Part shown: in pieces, positions 8,378 to 16,822 of the stretch | Layout of the letters: each line of letters opens with the position of its first letter | How positions within the stretch are numbered: the stretch's first letter is position 1 | Assembly (NCBI RefSeq): GCF_040869035.1 | Contig: NZ_CP162101.1 | Location: forward strand, 682,001 to 746,000 | From: Vibrio sp. NTOU-M3 | GTDB taxonomy: Bacteria; Pseudomonadota; Gammaproteobacteria; Enterobacterales; Vibrionaceae | DNA: 64,000 nt | Reading direction: 5' to 3' | Notes under the pieces: generated by a model | What the model saw: the letters and a program-made list of their open reading frames with translations, nothing else | Told to the model about the DNA's origin: nothing | Database searches by the model: none | Program-made: the position numbers and the translations under genes

Positions 8378-9595
8378 ATGAAAAGAGAACAGACAATAGA
8401 GAATCTCATCCAACTGGCTGAGCAAACTGCGCAAGTCCAGGCAGACCGTATAGAGATAGTTTTAGAAGAAAGAAGTGAAGAACATTTTCCTGCAATGTCG
8501 AAAGCATTGATGGAAACGCGTTCTGGCCTGACTCGCCGCAAGCTTGATGATGCGATAAGCAAAATGGAAGCTGAAGGGCATCAGTTTACTAAGAATAATG
8601 CGAACCATTATTCAATTTCTCTTCAAGAAGCTCATATGTTGATGGATGCGGCTGGCATGCCAAAATTCCATGAACGCAAAAAAAATTCAGACAATAAACC
8701 GTGGATTATCAATGTTCAAAACCAGAAAGGTGGAACGGGTAAATCCATGACAGCAGTACATCTTGCTGCATGTCTCGCGCTGAATCTTGAAAAGCGCTAC
8801 CGTATTTGTTTAATTGACTTAGACCCTCAAGGCTCTTTACGCCTGTTCCTTAACCCACAAATCAGTGTTGCAGATCACGACAATATCTATTCCGCTGTGG
8901 ATGTGATGTTGGATAACGTGCCTGAAGAGGTAGAGGTCGACAAAGAATTTTTGCAGAAGAATGTATTGCTACCAACGCAATACCCAAATCTTAAGACGGT
9001 TTCTGCATTCCCAGAAGACGCTATGTTTAATGCTGAAGCATGGCAATATTTGTCTCAGAACCAGTCACTCGACATTGTGAAACTCCTTAAAGAAAAGCTG
9101 ATCGATAAGATTGCGGATGAGTTTGATGTCATCATGATTGATACTGGTCCACACGTTGACCCACTCGTATGGAATGCGATGTACGCATCAAACGCATTAT
9201 TGATTCCATGTGCAGCAAAACGTTTGGACTGGGCTTCAACGGTTAACTTTTTCCAGCACTTGCCAACTGTGTATGAAATGTTCCCAGAGGATTGGAAAGG
9301 GTTGGAGTTTGTACGTTTAATGCCAACAATGTTTGAAGATGACAATAAGAAGCAGGTTTCCGTTCTTACTGAAATGAACTACCTGCTTGGCGACCAAGTT
9401 ATGATGGCTACTATTCCGCGTAGTCGTGCATTTGAAACATGTGCCGACACTTACAGTACTGTCTTTGATCTCACAGTCAGTGATTTTGAAGGGGGCAAGA
9501 AAACATTGGCCACCGCTCAAGATGCAGTACAAAAGAGTGCGCTGGAATTAGAGCGTGTACTGCACAGTAACTGGTCATCACTAAATCAGGGGTAA
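8378..9595 (+). CDS. parA: Chromosome II partition ATPase ParA2
   Basis: A 405-residue Walker-type partition ATPase that polymerises on DNA and positions the chromosome II origin with ParB2 and parS2. An N-terminal helix-turn-helix-like domain (about residues 1-105) precedes the deviant Walker A KGGTGKS with Lys117, Walker A' ICLIDLDPQGS and Walker B IIMIDTGPHVD. The long N-terminus places it with plasmid P1-type ParA rather than the short chromosomal type. I chose the ATG at 8378 (MKREQTIENL); a TTG two codons upstream also lies in frame. It is first in an operon with parB2, seven bases apart, and ParA of this type usually represses its own promoter. Confidence 0.96.
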   Translation: MKREQTIENLIQLAEQTAQVQADRIEIVLEERSEEHFPAMSKALMETRSGLTRRKLDDAISKMEAEGHQFTKNNANHYSISLQEAHMLMDAAGMPKFHERKKNSDNKPWIINVQNQKGGTGKSMTAVHLAACLALNLEKRYRICLIDLDPQGSLRLFLNPQISVADHDNIYSAVDVMLDNVPEEVEVDKEFLQKNVLLPTQYPNLKTVSAFPEDAMFNAEAWQYLSQNQSLDIVKLLKEKLIDKIADEFDVIMIDTGPHVDPLVWNAMYASNALLIPCAAKRLDWASTVNFFQHLPTVYEMFPEDWKGLEFVRLMPTMFEDDNKKQVSVLTEMNYLLGDQVMMATIPRSRAFETCADTYSTVFDLTVSDFEGGKKTLATAQDAVQKSALELERVLHSNWSSLNQG

Positions 9596-9602
9596 GTAGA
9601 AA

Positions 9603-10574
9603 ATGGCAATTAAGACGTCAGATTTAAACGCAAGACTATTTGGTAAATCGAATAAACGCCGAGCTTCTACACCTCAAGAAGCTCAGCAAGCAGCAAAAGA
9701 ACAAGCTCAGTTTATTGAGCTTTCTGTAGCCGGTGAAGAGCTTGTTGCATTTGAATTAGTACGTATTCCTGCAGAGCAAGTTGCGGATCAAACCGTGGTC
9801 TTTGCAGATAACGCCCGTGAACAATCGTTCTTAAATGAGCATGCGTTGTCGGATGTGTTAGCGACACTTCGTGAGCGAGGACAGCAATATCCGGCAGTCG
9901 GTCGTAAACGTGAAGATGGCAAAATCGAAGTTCTTGATGGTAGCCGTCGTCGCATGTCCTGTATTTTAGCGGGACAAGAATTTCTTATTTACGTTGCTGA
10001 AGGCATCAATAGCGAGCATGCTAAATTCCTTTCTGATGTTGCTAACGCACATAAGCCACTTTCTTTGTATGAAAAGGGCAAGGAAATGCTCGCGAAGCTC
10101 AACAGCGGTGAAGCAGAAGATCAAAAAGCACTCGCGAAAATGTTCCAGTGCAGCGAAGCATTGGTGAGTGGAGCATTAAAAGCGGCAGATTTGCCATTAG
10201 AACTGTTGCAAGCGTATCCAAATGTCGCTGATTTAGGTCGTCCAACAATTGTGAAGCTTCACAAGCAATTTAACGAACTGAGTGACGAAAATCGCGGAAA
10301 ATTGTTAGAGCGCTGCCAATCAAAAGAAGGATTTGTTTGGCAACGAAGCACTGCACAAGGTGTGGCACGTATTACTAAAGAAGTGTCTGAAACCATCGAA
10401 GATTGGATTGAAGAACTTGCACCAAGTAAACGAGCAGAAAGTGCGAAAGTCGATTTGATTAAAGGCCGAGCAACTTATACCCGTAAGGGAAATAATTTGG
10501 CTCTAACCTTGAAAAAGGTCGATGACCGAACCATGCAACAGATACTCGAGTTTGTCGAAAGCAAATTAAAGTAA
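9603..10574 (+). CDS. parB: Chromosome II centromere-binding protein ParB2
   Basis: A 323-residue ParB-family protein that binds parS2 sites and spreads along DNA to form the segregation complex of chromosome II. The N-terminal region has the ParB nuclease-fold pattern (VLDGSRRRMSCILAG, about residues 115-130), followed by a helix-turn-helix segment (QKALAKMFQCSEALVSGALKA, near residues 175-195) and a C-terminal dimerisation domain. The start ATG at 9603 follows GGGGTAAG at the parA2 stop. At least six matching parS2 palindromes lie in this window. A strong terminator follows at 10581. Confidence 0.96.
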   Translation: MAIKTSDLNARLFGKSNKRRASTPQEAQQAAKEQAQFIELSVAGEELVAFELVRIPAEQVADQTVVFADNAREQSFLNEHALSDVLATLRERGQQYPAVGRKREDGKIEVLDGSRRRMSCILAGQEFLIYVAEGINSEHAKFLSDVANAHKPLSLYEKGKEMLAKLNSGEAEDQKALAKMFQCSEALVSGALKAADLPLELLQAYPNVADLGRPTIVKLHKQFNELSDENRGKLLERCQSKEGFVWQRSTAQGVARITKEVSETIEDWIEELAPSKRAESAKVDLIKGRATYTRKGNNLALTLKKVDDRTMQQILEFVESKLK

Positions 10575-10580
10575 TCCTCT

Positions 10581-10606
10581 AAAAAGCCGCATCAGCGGCT
10601 TTTTTT
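10581..10606 (+). terminator. Rho-independent terminator of parAB2
   Basis: AAAAAGCCGC and GCGGCTTTTTT form a stem around an ATCA loop, seven bases after the parB2 stop codon, ending in a T-run. It closes the parAB2 operon. Confidence 0.92.
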
Positions 10607-10690
10607 GTCCTTTTTATCCAAGTAACCTGCGGTACCAACCATGCTTGGTTGAGTATATAATCGCATCAGTATCGTTACTTCGGATCTGAC

Positions 10691-12715
10691 ATGTCTTCCT
10701 ATCAACTCTTCTTTTCTCAATTGCTTTCTGCGACCAGTAAAAACCGTCAACGTGCGGGGCTTGTGTTGAAAGGGAGCCAAGCATGGCAACAATCTCGTAT
10801 TACTGAGCTGCTTGAGTTATTCAAGGAAAAAACGGTTTTTGTCATGGGGGAGTGTCATGGCGCTGGCGTGACGAAACAAGTTTCTATTAAGAAAGGGCAG
10901 TTTTTTCTTGGCCAAGAATGTCAGCTGCTTATCTGTGACTTTTCTGATGACTTTGATGCTAATAGCTTCAGTGCGGCATTAGGTGCACTTGTTGGGGGCG
11001 GAATTCTTATTGTTTTGCCTCCTCGTAATCAGATAGAAGACGGTGCACAGAAATGGATGGGGCATGCATTTTCGAAGCTTATTTCTGTTGTTGAGAATAA
11101 ATCTGTCCCTGAGTTTTCGTGCATTGCAAACAATCGTGATACTCAAATTGATGCCGCTCCTTTTTCTGAACAGAAACTTGCGATTGAACATATTGTTCGG
11201 GTTGTGATCGGGCACCGGAAGCGTCCACTGGTGATGACGGCCGATCGCGGAAGAGGGAAGAGCAGTGCACTTGGTCTTGCTTCTGCAGAGCTTATGCTTA
11301 ATCGAGCTATTCATATTGTTATTACTGCTCCATCTCTTGCATCTGTCACTCCAGTTTTTGAACATGCAGCTAGCACGTTATCTGTCGACGTCAAAAAGAA
11401 AGGCGTTCTTGAGTTTGGTGACTCTAAACTGGAGTTTATTGCGCCGGATGAAATAGTCCGAACAGATCCCGAATGTGATTTGCTGTTAGTGGACGAAGCG
11501 TCTTCCATTCCAATCCCGATGCTTAAAAATATGGTGGCGCGCTATCATCGTATGGTGTTTTCTACCACGATACATGGTTATGAAGGATGTGGGCGCGGCT
11601 TTTCTCTTAAATTCCAAACTTGGTTGAAAGAGAACAGAAGTGGCAGTCGTTTCTATCATTTGCAACAACCCATTCGTTGGATGGAAGGTGATTTCCTTGA
11701 GCAATGGCTTTACCAGACATTCTTATTGGATGCGGAATTAAATCCGCCATCTGCAATCGTTCCATCACAATGTACTTTTCGAGAAATAAGCAAATCAACT
11801 TTGCTTACTGACACAGGTTTATTGCGCGCTTGTTTTGCATTGTTAGTTAATGCTCATTATCAAACCTCACCAAATGACTTAATGCTGTTGCTACGCGATC
11901 CTGCCATTTCAGTCTTTATTCTTGAGTATGAAGGTCAATGTGTGGGTTGCATACTGACAGTAAAAGAAGGTGAACTGGAAGCGGAGTTAATTAATGATGT
12001 CCAGCAGGGTAGTCGCCGACCTAAGGGGCATTTAGTACCGTTGACGATTGCCAATCATCTTGGAATTAAAGAAGCCGCAACGATACGCAGTTTGCGTGTC
12101 ATGCGTATCGCGGTTCATCCTGAGCTTCAACAGAGTGGTCTTGGCAGTCTTATGCTTCATCATCTTAAACATGACCATGCAGCGCCTTTCTTGTCCACAA
12201 GCTTTGGTGCGACACCAGAGTTGATTCAGTTTTGGCACAAGAATGGTTATCGAGTTATCCGTATTGGGTCACAGCGAGATCAAGCGAGTGGATGCCATTC
12301 GATTATTATGGTTCAAGGAAATCTGCATTGGATAGATGAAGCAACGAATCTATTTAGTGAAAGCCTACCATTCTTGCTGTCTGGAATATTGCAATATCTT
12401 GAATCTGACATGGTGCGTAACTTGTGGCATAAAATGGATGCTTCCGGTAGCAATCAACGACTTCCTGCTATTGTTGATAATTATCTAGACGGTGGAGCGA
12501 GTTATGATAGCGTTGCTTTTCTACTTGTCAGATTATTAAAAGCCGAACCTGTTCGTATTGTAAACGCGACCGATTTGGTGATAAGAAAACTGCTGCAGCA
12601 CCATTCATGGCAAGATTGTGTCAGTGAACTTGGCTTCACCGGTCAGAAGCAAGCTGAAGCGCAATTCCGCTCAGACATCCATGCCTTAATTAGAGCTGAC
12701 GGATTTACACTGTAA
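10691..12715 (+). CDS. tmcA: tRNA(Met) cytidine acetyltransferase TmcA
   Basis: A 674-residue enzyme that acetylates the wobble cytidine (C34) of elongator tRNA-Met, using acetyl-CoA and ATP, to prevent misreading of AUA codons. The layout is an N-terminal domain, a RecD-like helicase module with Walker A TADRGRGKSS (residues 183-192) and Walker B LLLVDEASS, a GNAT acetyltransferase (IAVHPELQQSGLGSLML) and a C-terminal tRNA-binding region. Length is as expected for the family. The ATG at 10691 has only a weak binding site. Its last three codons and stop (TTT ACA CTG TAA) form most of a parS2 palindrome, so this C-terminus is under dual constraint. Confidence 0.95.
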   Translation: MSSYQLFFSQLLSATSKNRQRAGLVLKGSQAWQQSRITELLELFKEKTVFVMGECHGAGVTKQVSIKKGQFFLGQECQLLICDFSDDFDANSFSAALGALVGGGILIVLPPRNQIEDGAQKWMGHAFSKLISVVENKSVPEFSCIANNRDTQIDAAPFSEQKLAIEHIVRVVIGHRKRPLVMTADRGRGKSSALGLASAELMLNRAIHIVITAPSLASVTPVFEHAASTLSVDVKKKGVLEFGDSKLEFIAPDEIVRTDPECDLLLVDEASSIPIPMLKNMVARYHRMVFSTTIHGYEGCGRGFSLKFQTWLKENRSGSRFYHLQQPIRWMEGDFLEQWLYQTFLLDAELNPPSAIVPSQCTFREISKSTLLTDTGLLRACFALLVNAHYQTSPNDLMLLLRDPAISVFILEYEGQCVGCILTVKEGELEAELINDVQQGSRRPKGHLVPLTIANHLGIKEAATIRSLRVMRIAVHPELQQSGLGSLMLHHLKHDHAAPFLSTSFGATPELIQFWHKNGYRVIRIGSQRDQASGCHSIIMVQGNLHWIDEATNLFSESLPFLLSGILQYLESDMVRNLWHKMDASGSNQRLPAIVDNYLDGGASYDSVAFLLVRLLKAEPVRIVNATDLVIRKLLQHHSWQDCVSELGFTGQKQAEAQFRSDIHALIRADGFTL

Positions 12716-12717
12716 AA
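12703..12717. promoter_or_regulatory. parS2 site overlapping the tmcA stop codon
   Basis: ATTTACACTGTAAAA matches NTTTACANTGTAAAN. Its left half encodes the last residues Phe-Thr-Leu of TmcA and its right half contains the TAA stop. It is the first of three sites within 73 bases. Confidence 0.92.
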
Positions 12718-12734
12718 CCAGCTTTATTTCATCA

Positions 12735-12749
12735 ATTTACACTGTAAAA
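12735..12749. promoter_or_regulatory. parS2 site (second of three)
   Basis: ATTTACACTGTAAAA is identical in core and flanks to the site at 12703, with start-to-start spacing of 32 bases (about three helical turns). Confidence 0.92.
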
Positions 12750-12760
12750 CTCCTTTCAAT

Positions 12761-12775
12761 TTTTACAGTGTAAAT
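12761..12775. promoter_or_regulatory. parS2 site (third of three)
   Basis: TTTTACAGTGTAAAT matches the consensus, 26 bases after the start of the preceding site. The three together make the densest ParB2-binding array in the window. Confidence 0.92.
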
Positions 12776-13044
12776 CACGCTAAACCGATAAACTTTCTAT
12801 CAAGATAAGGATGACAAGAAAGTCCTATTACCTTATTTTTTTAGTCAGTTTTTATATTCTGTATAACGTTCTTTTAAGTATCTAAAACTAAACAACTTAT
12901 TAGCTGTTTTTAGCAAGTGTTATGCGGTAATCCGATGAACTTTCGTATATTAGTCATTTGCTAAATAGTTATTTGTTTCTACACTCATTTTTAAGCACGG
13001 TGCTCTATATCGGCTAGGTTATAAAAATAAATGTGGACTGAAAC
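12776..13044. other. Intergenic leader of the chemosensory operon
   Basis: AT-rich DNA with no coding frame. It probably contains the promoter of the STAS-cheY-cheA operon; several TATAAT-like hexamers exist (for example near 12850), but none could be chosen with confidence. No terminator for tmcA other than the parS2 palindromes themselves is visible. Confidence 0.5.
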
Positions 13045-13353
13045 ATGGAACTTAAGCTTGCAGATTCGTTGGATATTTCTACGGTAATCGACTCTTCCAA
13101 CCAGTACAAAGAATGGCTTTCAAAGGATACATCTTTAGTTATAGATGCTGCTGATGTTGCCAGAACCGATGCTGCCGGAATCCAAGCATTAACCTCTCTC
13201 TTTCTTACTGCAAAAAGTAACCAAATCGATATTCAGCTCTCGCAGCCTACTGAGTTATTGCTGGAAGGCATAAATACATTGGGTTTGCAGGACGTGTTTA
13301 ACTTAACACTGGATGTTGGAGAGCTATGTAATGAAAAAGATTCTGGCAGTTGA
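13045..13353 (+). CDS. STAS-domain protein heading the chemosensory operon
   Basis: A 102-residue single STAS domain, the fold of anti-sigma-factor antagonists. The strand-helix signature LVIDAADVARTDAAGIQAL is clear, but the phosphorylatable Ser/Thr of the usual D-S/T-x-G motif is replaced by Ala43. Such a protein would not be switched by the usual serine kinase and may instead act as a fixed partner or scaffold. The 3' end overlaps cheY by 23 bases, so the two are translationally coupled. Similar STAS proteins head F7-type chemosensory operons in other gammaproteobacteria, as far as I recall. Confidence 0.85.
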   Translation: MELKLADSLDISTVIDSSNQYKEWLSKDTSLVIDAADVARTDAAGIQALTSLFLTAKSNQIDIQLSQPTELLLEGINTLGLQDVFNLTLDVGELCNEKDSGS

Positions 13354-13690
13354 TGATTCAATTTCCATTCGTCAAATGGTGAGTCATACATTAAAAGATG
13401 CAGGTTACGACGTAGAAACAGCAAATGATGGCCGAGACGCATTAATAAAAGTCGGTTCAACTAAATTTGATGTAGTGATCTCCGATGTGAACATGCCCAA
13501 TATGGGTGGGCTTGAGCTAGTGAAAGCGTTAAGAGATAAGCCTCAATACAAATTCATTCCTATACTGATGCTAACTACAGAAACCAGTGCCGAAAAAAAG
13601 AAGCAAGGAAAAGATGCTGGCGCAACTGGGTGGTTAGTAAAGCCATTTAATCCCGATACCTTATTGAAAACGCTTAAGCGCGTTATTTAA
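13331..13690 (+). CDS. cheY: CheY-type response regulator
   Basis: A 119-residue stand-alone receiver domain, phosphorylated by the CheA encoded next to it. The acidic pocket Asp8-Asp9, phosphoacceptor Asp52 in VVISDVNMPNMGG, the switch Thr in MLTTE and the Lys in GWLVKPF are all present. The ATG at 13331 is preceded by GGAG and lies inside the 3' end of the STAS gene; the frame could start earlier at 13313, but that would add residues outside the fold. In F7-type clusters the output is usually not the flagellar motor. Confidence 0.92.
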   Translation: MKKILAVDDSISIRQMVSHTLKDAGYDVETANDGRDALIKVGSTKFDVVISDVNMPNMGGLELVKALRDKPQYKFIPILMLTTETSAEKKKQGKDAGATGWLVKPFNPDTLLKTLKRVI

Positions 13691-13733
13691 AAAATAATAC
13701 TAACAACGTCAGTTTATACGGGGGCGATGTGCA

Positions 13734-15827
13734 ATGGCTTTAGACATGGAACAACTTCGTAAAATGTTTTACGAAGAGTGTCGTGAAAATCTCGAAGTTC
13801 TTGAAGACGTATTACTTAATCTCGACATCAGTTGTGTTGACGACGAAACTATTAATATGATTTTCCGTGCAGCTCATTCAATTAAAGGCGGCGCAGCGAC
13901 ATTTAATCTACTCGATATCAGTGAGTTTACCCACTCAGTAGAAGCTTATTTAGATCTTGTACGGAATAAAGAGCGTCAGCTACAAAGTGACACGATCGAC
14001 TTACTACTAAAAAGTGGTGATTGCATTCGCAGCATGCTGGAAGGGCATGAGCTTGGTAATGATGTTGATACAGAGCTACGCGATAGTGTCAGTCAGCAAC
14101 TGCACCATTTATTGGATGAAGGTACGGAGGTTTCTTCCGCGGTTCAATCTGAACCGGCTCCAATCGAGAATGAACAAACACCAAATCACGACGCCTCAAA
14201 AGATGGTGAATACTGGTTTGTTAGCTTTGAACCACATAAAGAAATGTTCTTTAGCGGGAATGATCCGCTAAGAATACTACGCGAGGTAAAAGAGCTCGAC
14301 CATCAATGTCAGATTGAAGCTTTGTTAGAAAGCCTTCCTGAGCTTGCTGAAATGGAAGCTGAGCTGTGTTATTTGAAATGGCACCTTCAGTTAAATGCAA
14401 ACATCGCTAAAGAGGATATTGAGGAAATATTTGAGTGGGTTGAAGATGAGTGTGAGCTACTCATCGAAAAACGCACGCCGGAAGTTAAAGCTCAAGATTC
14501 ACCAAGCACACCAGCAATGGCAGAGCCGTCCCCACAAATGCCACAAAAAGAAGAGCCTGCTCCTTCACCATCCGTTGTCAGTGAAAACAAAGCCACAAAA
14601 GTGACAAAAACAGATTCTGCAGTCAGCTCTATTCGTGTCGATATCGATAAAGTTGACGGCTTGATCAATTTAGTCGGTGAGCTTGTGATCACCCAGTCCA
14701 TGCTTACCGAAATTGGCAATGACTTTACCATCGATAAGTTAGAGAAACTCAAAGCAGGTTTAGCTCAGCTATTGCAAAACAGCAAAGACTTACAAGAAAA
14801 CGTACTCAACATACGCATGCTGCCGATGAGTTTTGCCTTCAGTCGTTTTCCACGATTGGTGAGAGATCTGTCTGGACGGTTAGAAAAGCAGGTTGATTTG
14901 CAAATTAAAGGTGAACAAACCGAGCTGGATAAAACCGTTTTGGAGCGAATCGTCGATCCTCTTGTTCATCTAGTAAGAAATGGCATTGATCATGGTATCG
15001 AGCAACCAGAGCAACGTTTAAATCAAGGAAAGCCCGAGCAAGGGACGATAGAGCTGAATGCATTTCATCAAGGTGGCTCTATTGTCATTGAAGTCAAGGA
15101 TGATGGTGCAGGACTGAATTGTGAAACTCTTTGGAACAAAGCACTTGAAAAAGGCGTGCTGGCTCCGGACACAAGACGGGAAGAAATGACCGATAAACAA
15201 GTGATGAACTTGATTTTTGCACCGGGTTTTTCGACGGCAGAACAAGTCTCTGACATCTCAGGTCGTGGAGTCGGGATGGATGTGGTTAAACGCAATATCG
15301 AAGAGCTGGGTGGCCATATTGAAGTGAACTCTGAATTAGGGAAGGGGTGTTGTTTTACGATTAGCCTACCTTTGACATTAGCTATTCTTGATGGGCAGCT
15401 TGTTCGTGTGGCCGGTGAAGTATATGTGATTCCGCTCCTGACCATCGTTGAATCAATTCAAATAGAGCGGTCTTGCATCAAGTATGCCTCTGGTGGAGTT
15501 GAACTCTATCGCTTACGTGAAGAAAACATCCCAATTTTAAGGTTGCAAGAAGAGCTAAAAATGGGTGAAAGCGGGTCTCTAGATGACCGAATTCTCTGTT
15601 TTGTTGAAGCCGCAGGAAATCGAGTTGGCTTGCTATTGGACGAATTGCTCGATCAGCAACAAGTCGTAATTAAAAGCCTCGAATCAAACTACAGCAAAGT
15701 AGCGGGAATATCGGGAGCTACCATTCTTGGTGATGGTTCCGTGTCTTTGATTCTTGATGTTCAAGGTTTGATCACCAGTTTCCTTAATCGGAATGCTGAG
15801 GCTACGCACAAAGGTAAAGCGGCATAG
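13734..15827 (+). CDS. cheA: Chemotaxis histidine kinase CheA
   Basis: A 697-residue kinase that autophosphorylates on a histidine under receptor control and passes phosphate to CheY and CheB. Domains in order: HPt with His48 in AAHSIKGGAATF; an acidic and proline-rich linker (about 130-290) containing a possible response-regulator docking part; dimerisation helices (VDGLINLVGELVITQSML); an ATPase with N-box LVHLVRNGIDHGIE and G boxes DDGAGL and GRGVGMDVV; and a CheW-like C-terminal domain. The start ATG follows GGGGGCG. It is followed within 10 bases by two cheW genes. Confidence 0.96.
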   Translation: MALDMEQLRKMFYEECRENLEVLEDVLLNLDISCVDDETINMIFRAAHSIKGGAATFNLLDISEFTHSVEAYLDLVRNKERQLQSDTIDLLLKSGDCIRSMLEGHELGNDVDTELRDSVSQQLHHLLDEGTEVSSAVQSEPAPIENEQTPNHDASKDGEYWFVSFEPHKEMFFSGNDPLRILREVKELDHQCQIEALLESLPELAEMEAELCYLKWHLQLNANIAKEDIEEIFEWVEDECELLIEKRTPEVKAQDSPSTPAMAEPSPQMPQKEEPAPSPSVVSENKATKVTKTDSAVSSIRVDIDKVDGLINLVGELVITQSMLTEIGNDFTIDKLEKLKAGLAQLLQNSKDLQENVLNIRMLPMSFAFSRFPRLVRDLSGRLEKQVDLQIKGEQTELDKTVLERIVDPLVHLVRNGIDHGIEQPEQRLNQGKPEQGTIELNAFHQGGSIVIEVKDDGAGLNCETLWNKALEKGVLAPDTRREEMTDKQVMNLIFAPGFSTAEQVSDISGRGVGMDVVKRNIEELGGHIEVNSELGKGCCFTISLPLTLAILDGQLVRVAGEVYVIPLLTIVESIQIERSCIKYASGGVELYRLREENIPILRLQEELKMGESGSLDDRILCFVEAAGNRVGLLLDELLDQQQVVIKSLESNYSKVAGISGATILGDGSVSLILDVQGLITSFLNRNAEATHKGKAA

Positions 15828-15835
15828 GAGTGAAC

Positions 15836-16345
15836 ATGGATTCTGAACAAGAAAATATTGTCGAAATGCCTGTCGGAGTCATGAGTGATGAGGCGAATGA
15901 AAGCGCAGATTTCCTCAGTTTTCGTTTAGCAAACGAATTGTATGGCGTTGAGATTAATGATGTAGAGGAAATTCGGGTTTGGGAAAGGCCGACCCCCATT
16001 CCTCGCTCTCCCTCTTACGTAAAAGGGGTGATTAATCTACGCGGCATGATTGTCCCTGTGATCGATTTGAGAAGTCGTTTTGAAGTCAGCCAATGTGAAT
16101 ATTTACCGACAACTGTGGTGATTGTGTTGCGTTCCGTTAGTGATGATGAAGAACGTCTAATGGGACTGGTTGTTGACGCCGTAAGCGACGTCGTTAGTCA
16201 GGGCGAGAATGAACTCTATCCAGCGGTGGGCGAGTCATTGGTGACGCCATACTTGCAGGGACTTATCAATGTCGGCGAACACGTAATGTCGTTACTCAGC
16301 ACGGAAGAACTGTTGAATATAGATCGGATACTAAGGGCGGCTTGA
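15836..16345 (+). CDS. cheW: CheW coupling protein, first copy
   Basis: A 169-residue adaptor that links CheA to receptors. The CheW signature is visible: FRLANELYGVEINDVEEIR, then VKGVINLRGMIVPVIDLR. An acidic N-terminal tail of about 25 residues precedes the domain. AGGAG lies five bases before the ATG at 15836. It ends in a stop overlapping the ribosome-binding region of the second cheW. Confidence 0.93.
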   Translation: MDSEQENIVEMPVGVMSDEANESADFLSFRLANELYGVEINDVEEIRVWERPTPIPRSPSYVKGVINLRGMIVPVIDLRSRFEVSQCEYLPTTVVIVLRSVSDDEERLMGLVVDAVSDVVSQGENELYPAVGESLVTPYLQGLINVGEHVMSLLSTEELLNIDRILRAA

Positions 16346-16347
16346 AC

Positions 16348-16812
16348 ATGATGACGGAAGAATTTTTAAGCTTTGTATTAGATAGTGAAGAGTATGCGGT
16401 CCCCATTCTTGATGTACGTGAAGTAAGAGGATGGACGGATGTACGTCAAGTACCGAACTCACCCGATTACATGCTGGGCGTGTTAGAAATTCGGGGGGAG
16501 TATGTTCCGATTGTTGATTTGCGTATGCGATTTGGTCTTGCACCAGCGCAGATAAGTGCGACAACGGTGGTGATTGTTTTGAACGACAAGCAACAGCATC
16601 CGCTAGGGATTATTGTTGATGCTGTATCGGAGGTTTATGACCTTCGTGATGACAGTATTAAGGAAGCACCTGCGGTGGCGCCGACAGTCGACCACAGTTA
16701 TATCCGTGGCATCGCAGCTGTAGAAAATGGACATTTAATTTTAATAAACCTTGAGGCTCTATTTGATGTAGCAGGGCTGAACGAGGCGTCAGTAGAAGAA
16801 GCATTAATGTAA
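16348..16812 (+). CDS. cheW: CheW coupling protein, second copy
   Basis: A 155-residue second CheW (FVLDSEEYAVPILDVREVRG and MLGVLEIRGEYVPIVDLR), diverged from the first copy. Two CheW proteins in one operon suggest distinct roles in the receptor array, for example CheA-CheW versus CheW-only ring positions. The start could be either ATG at 16348 or 16351. It follows the first cheW by two bases and precedes the receptor by ten. Confidence 0.92.
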   Translation: MMTEEFLSFVLDSEEYAVPILDVREVRGWTDVRQVPNSPDYMLGVLEIRGEYVPIVDLRMRFGLAPAQISATTVVIVLNDKQQHPLGIIVDAVSEVYDLRDDSIKEAPAVAPTVDHSYIRGIAAVENGHLILINLEALFDVAGLNEASVEEALM

Positions 16813-16822
16813 GAGGTGACTC

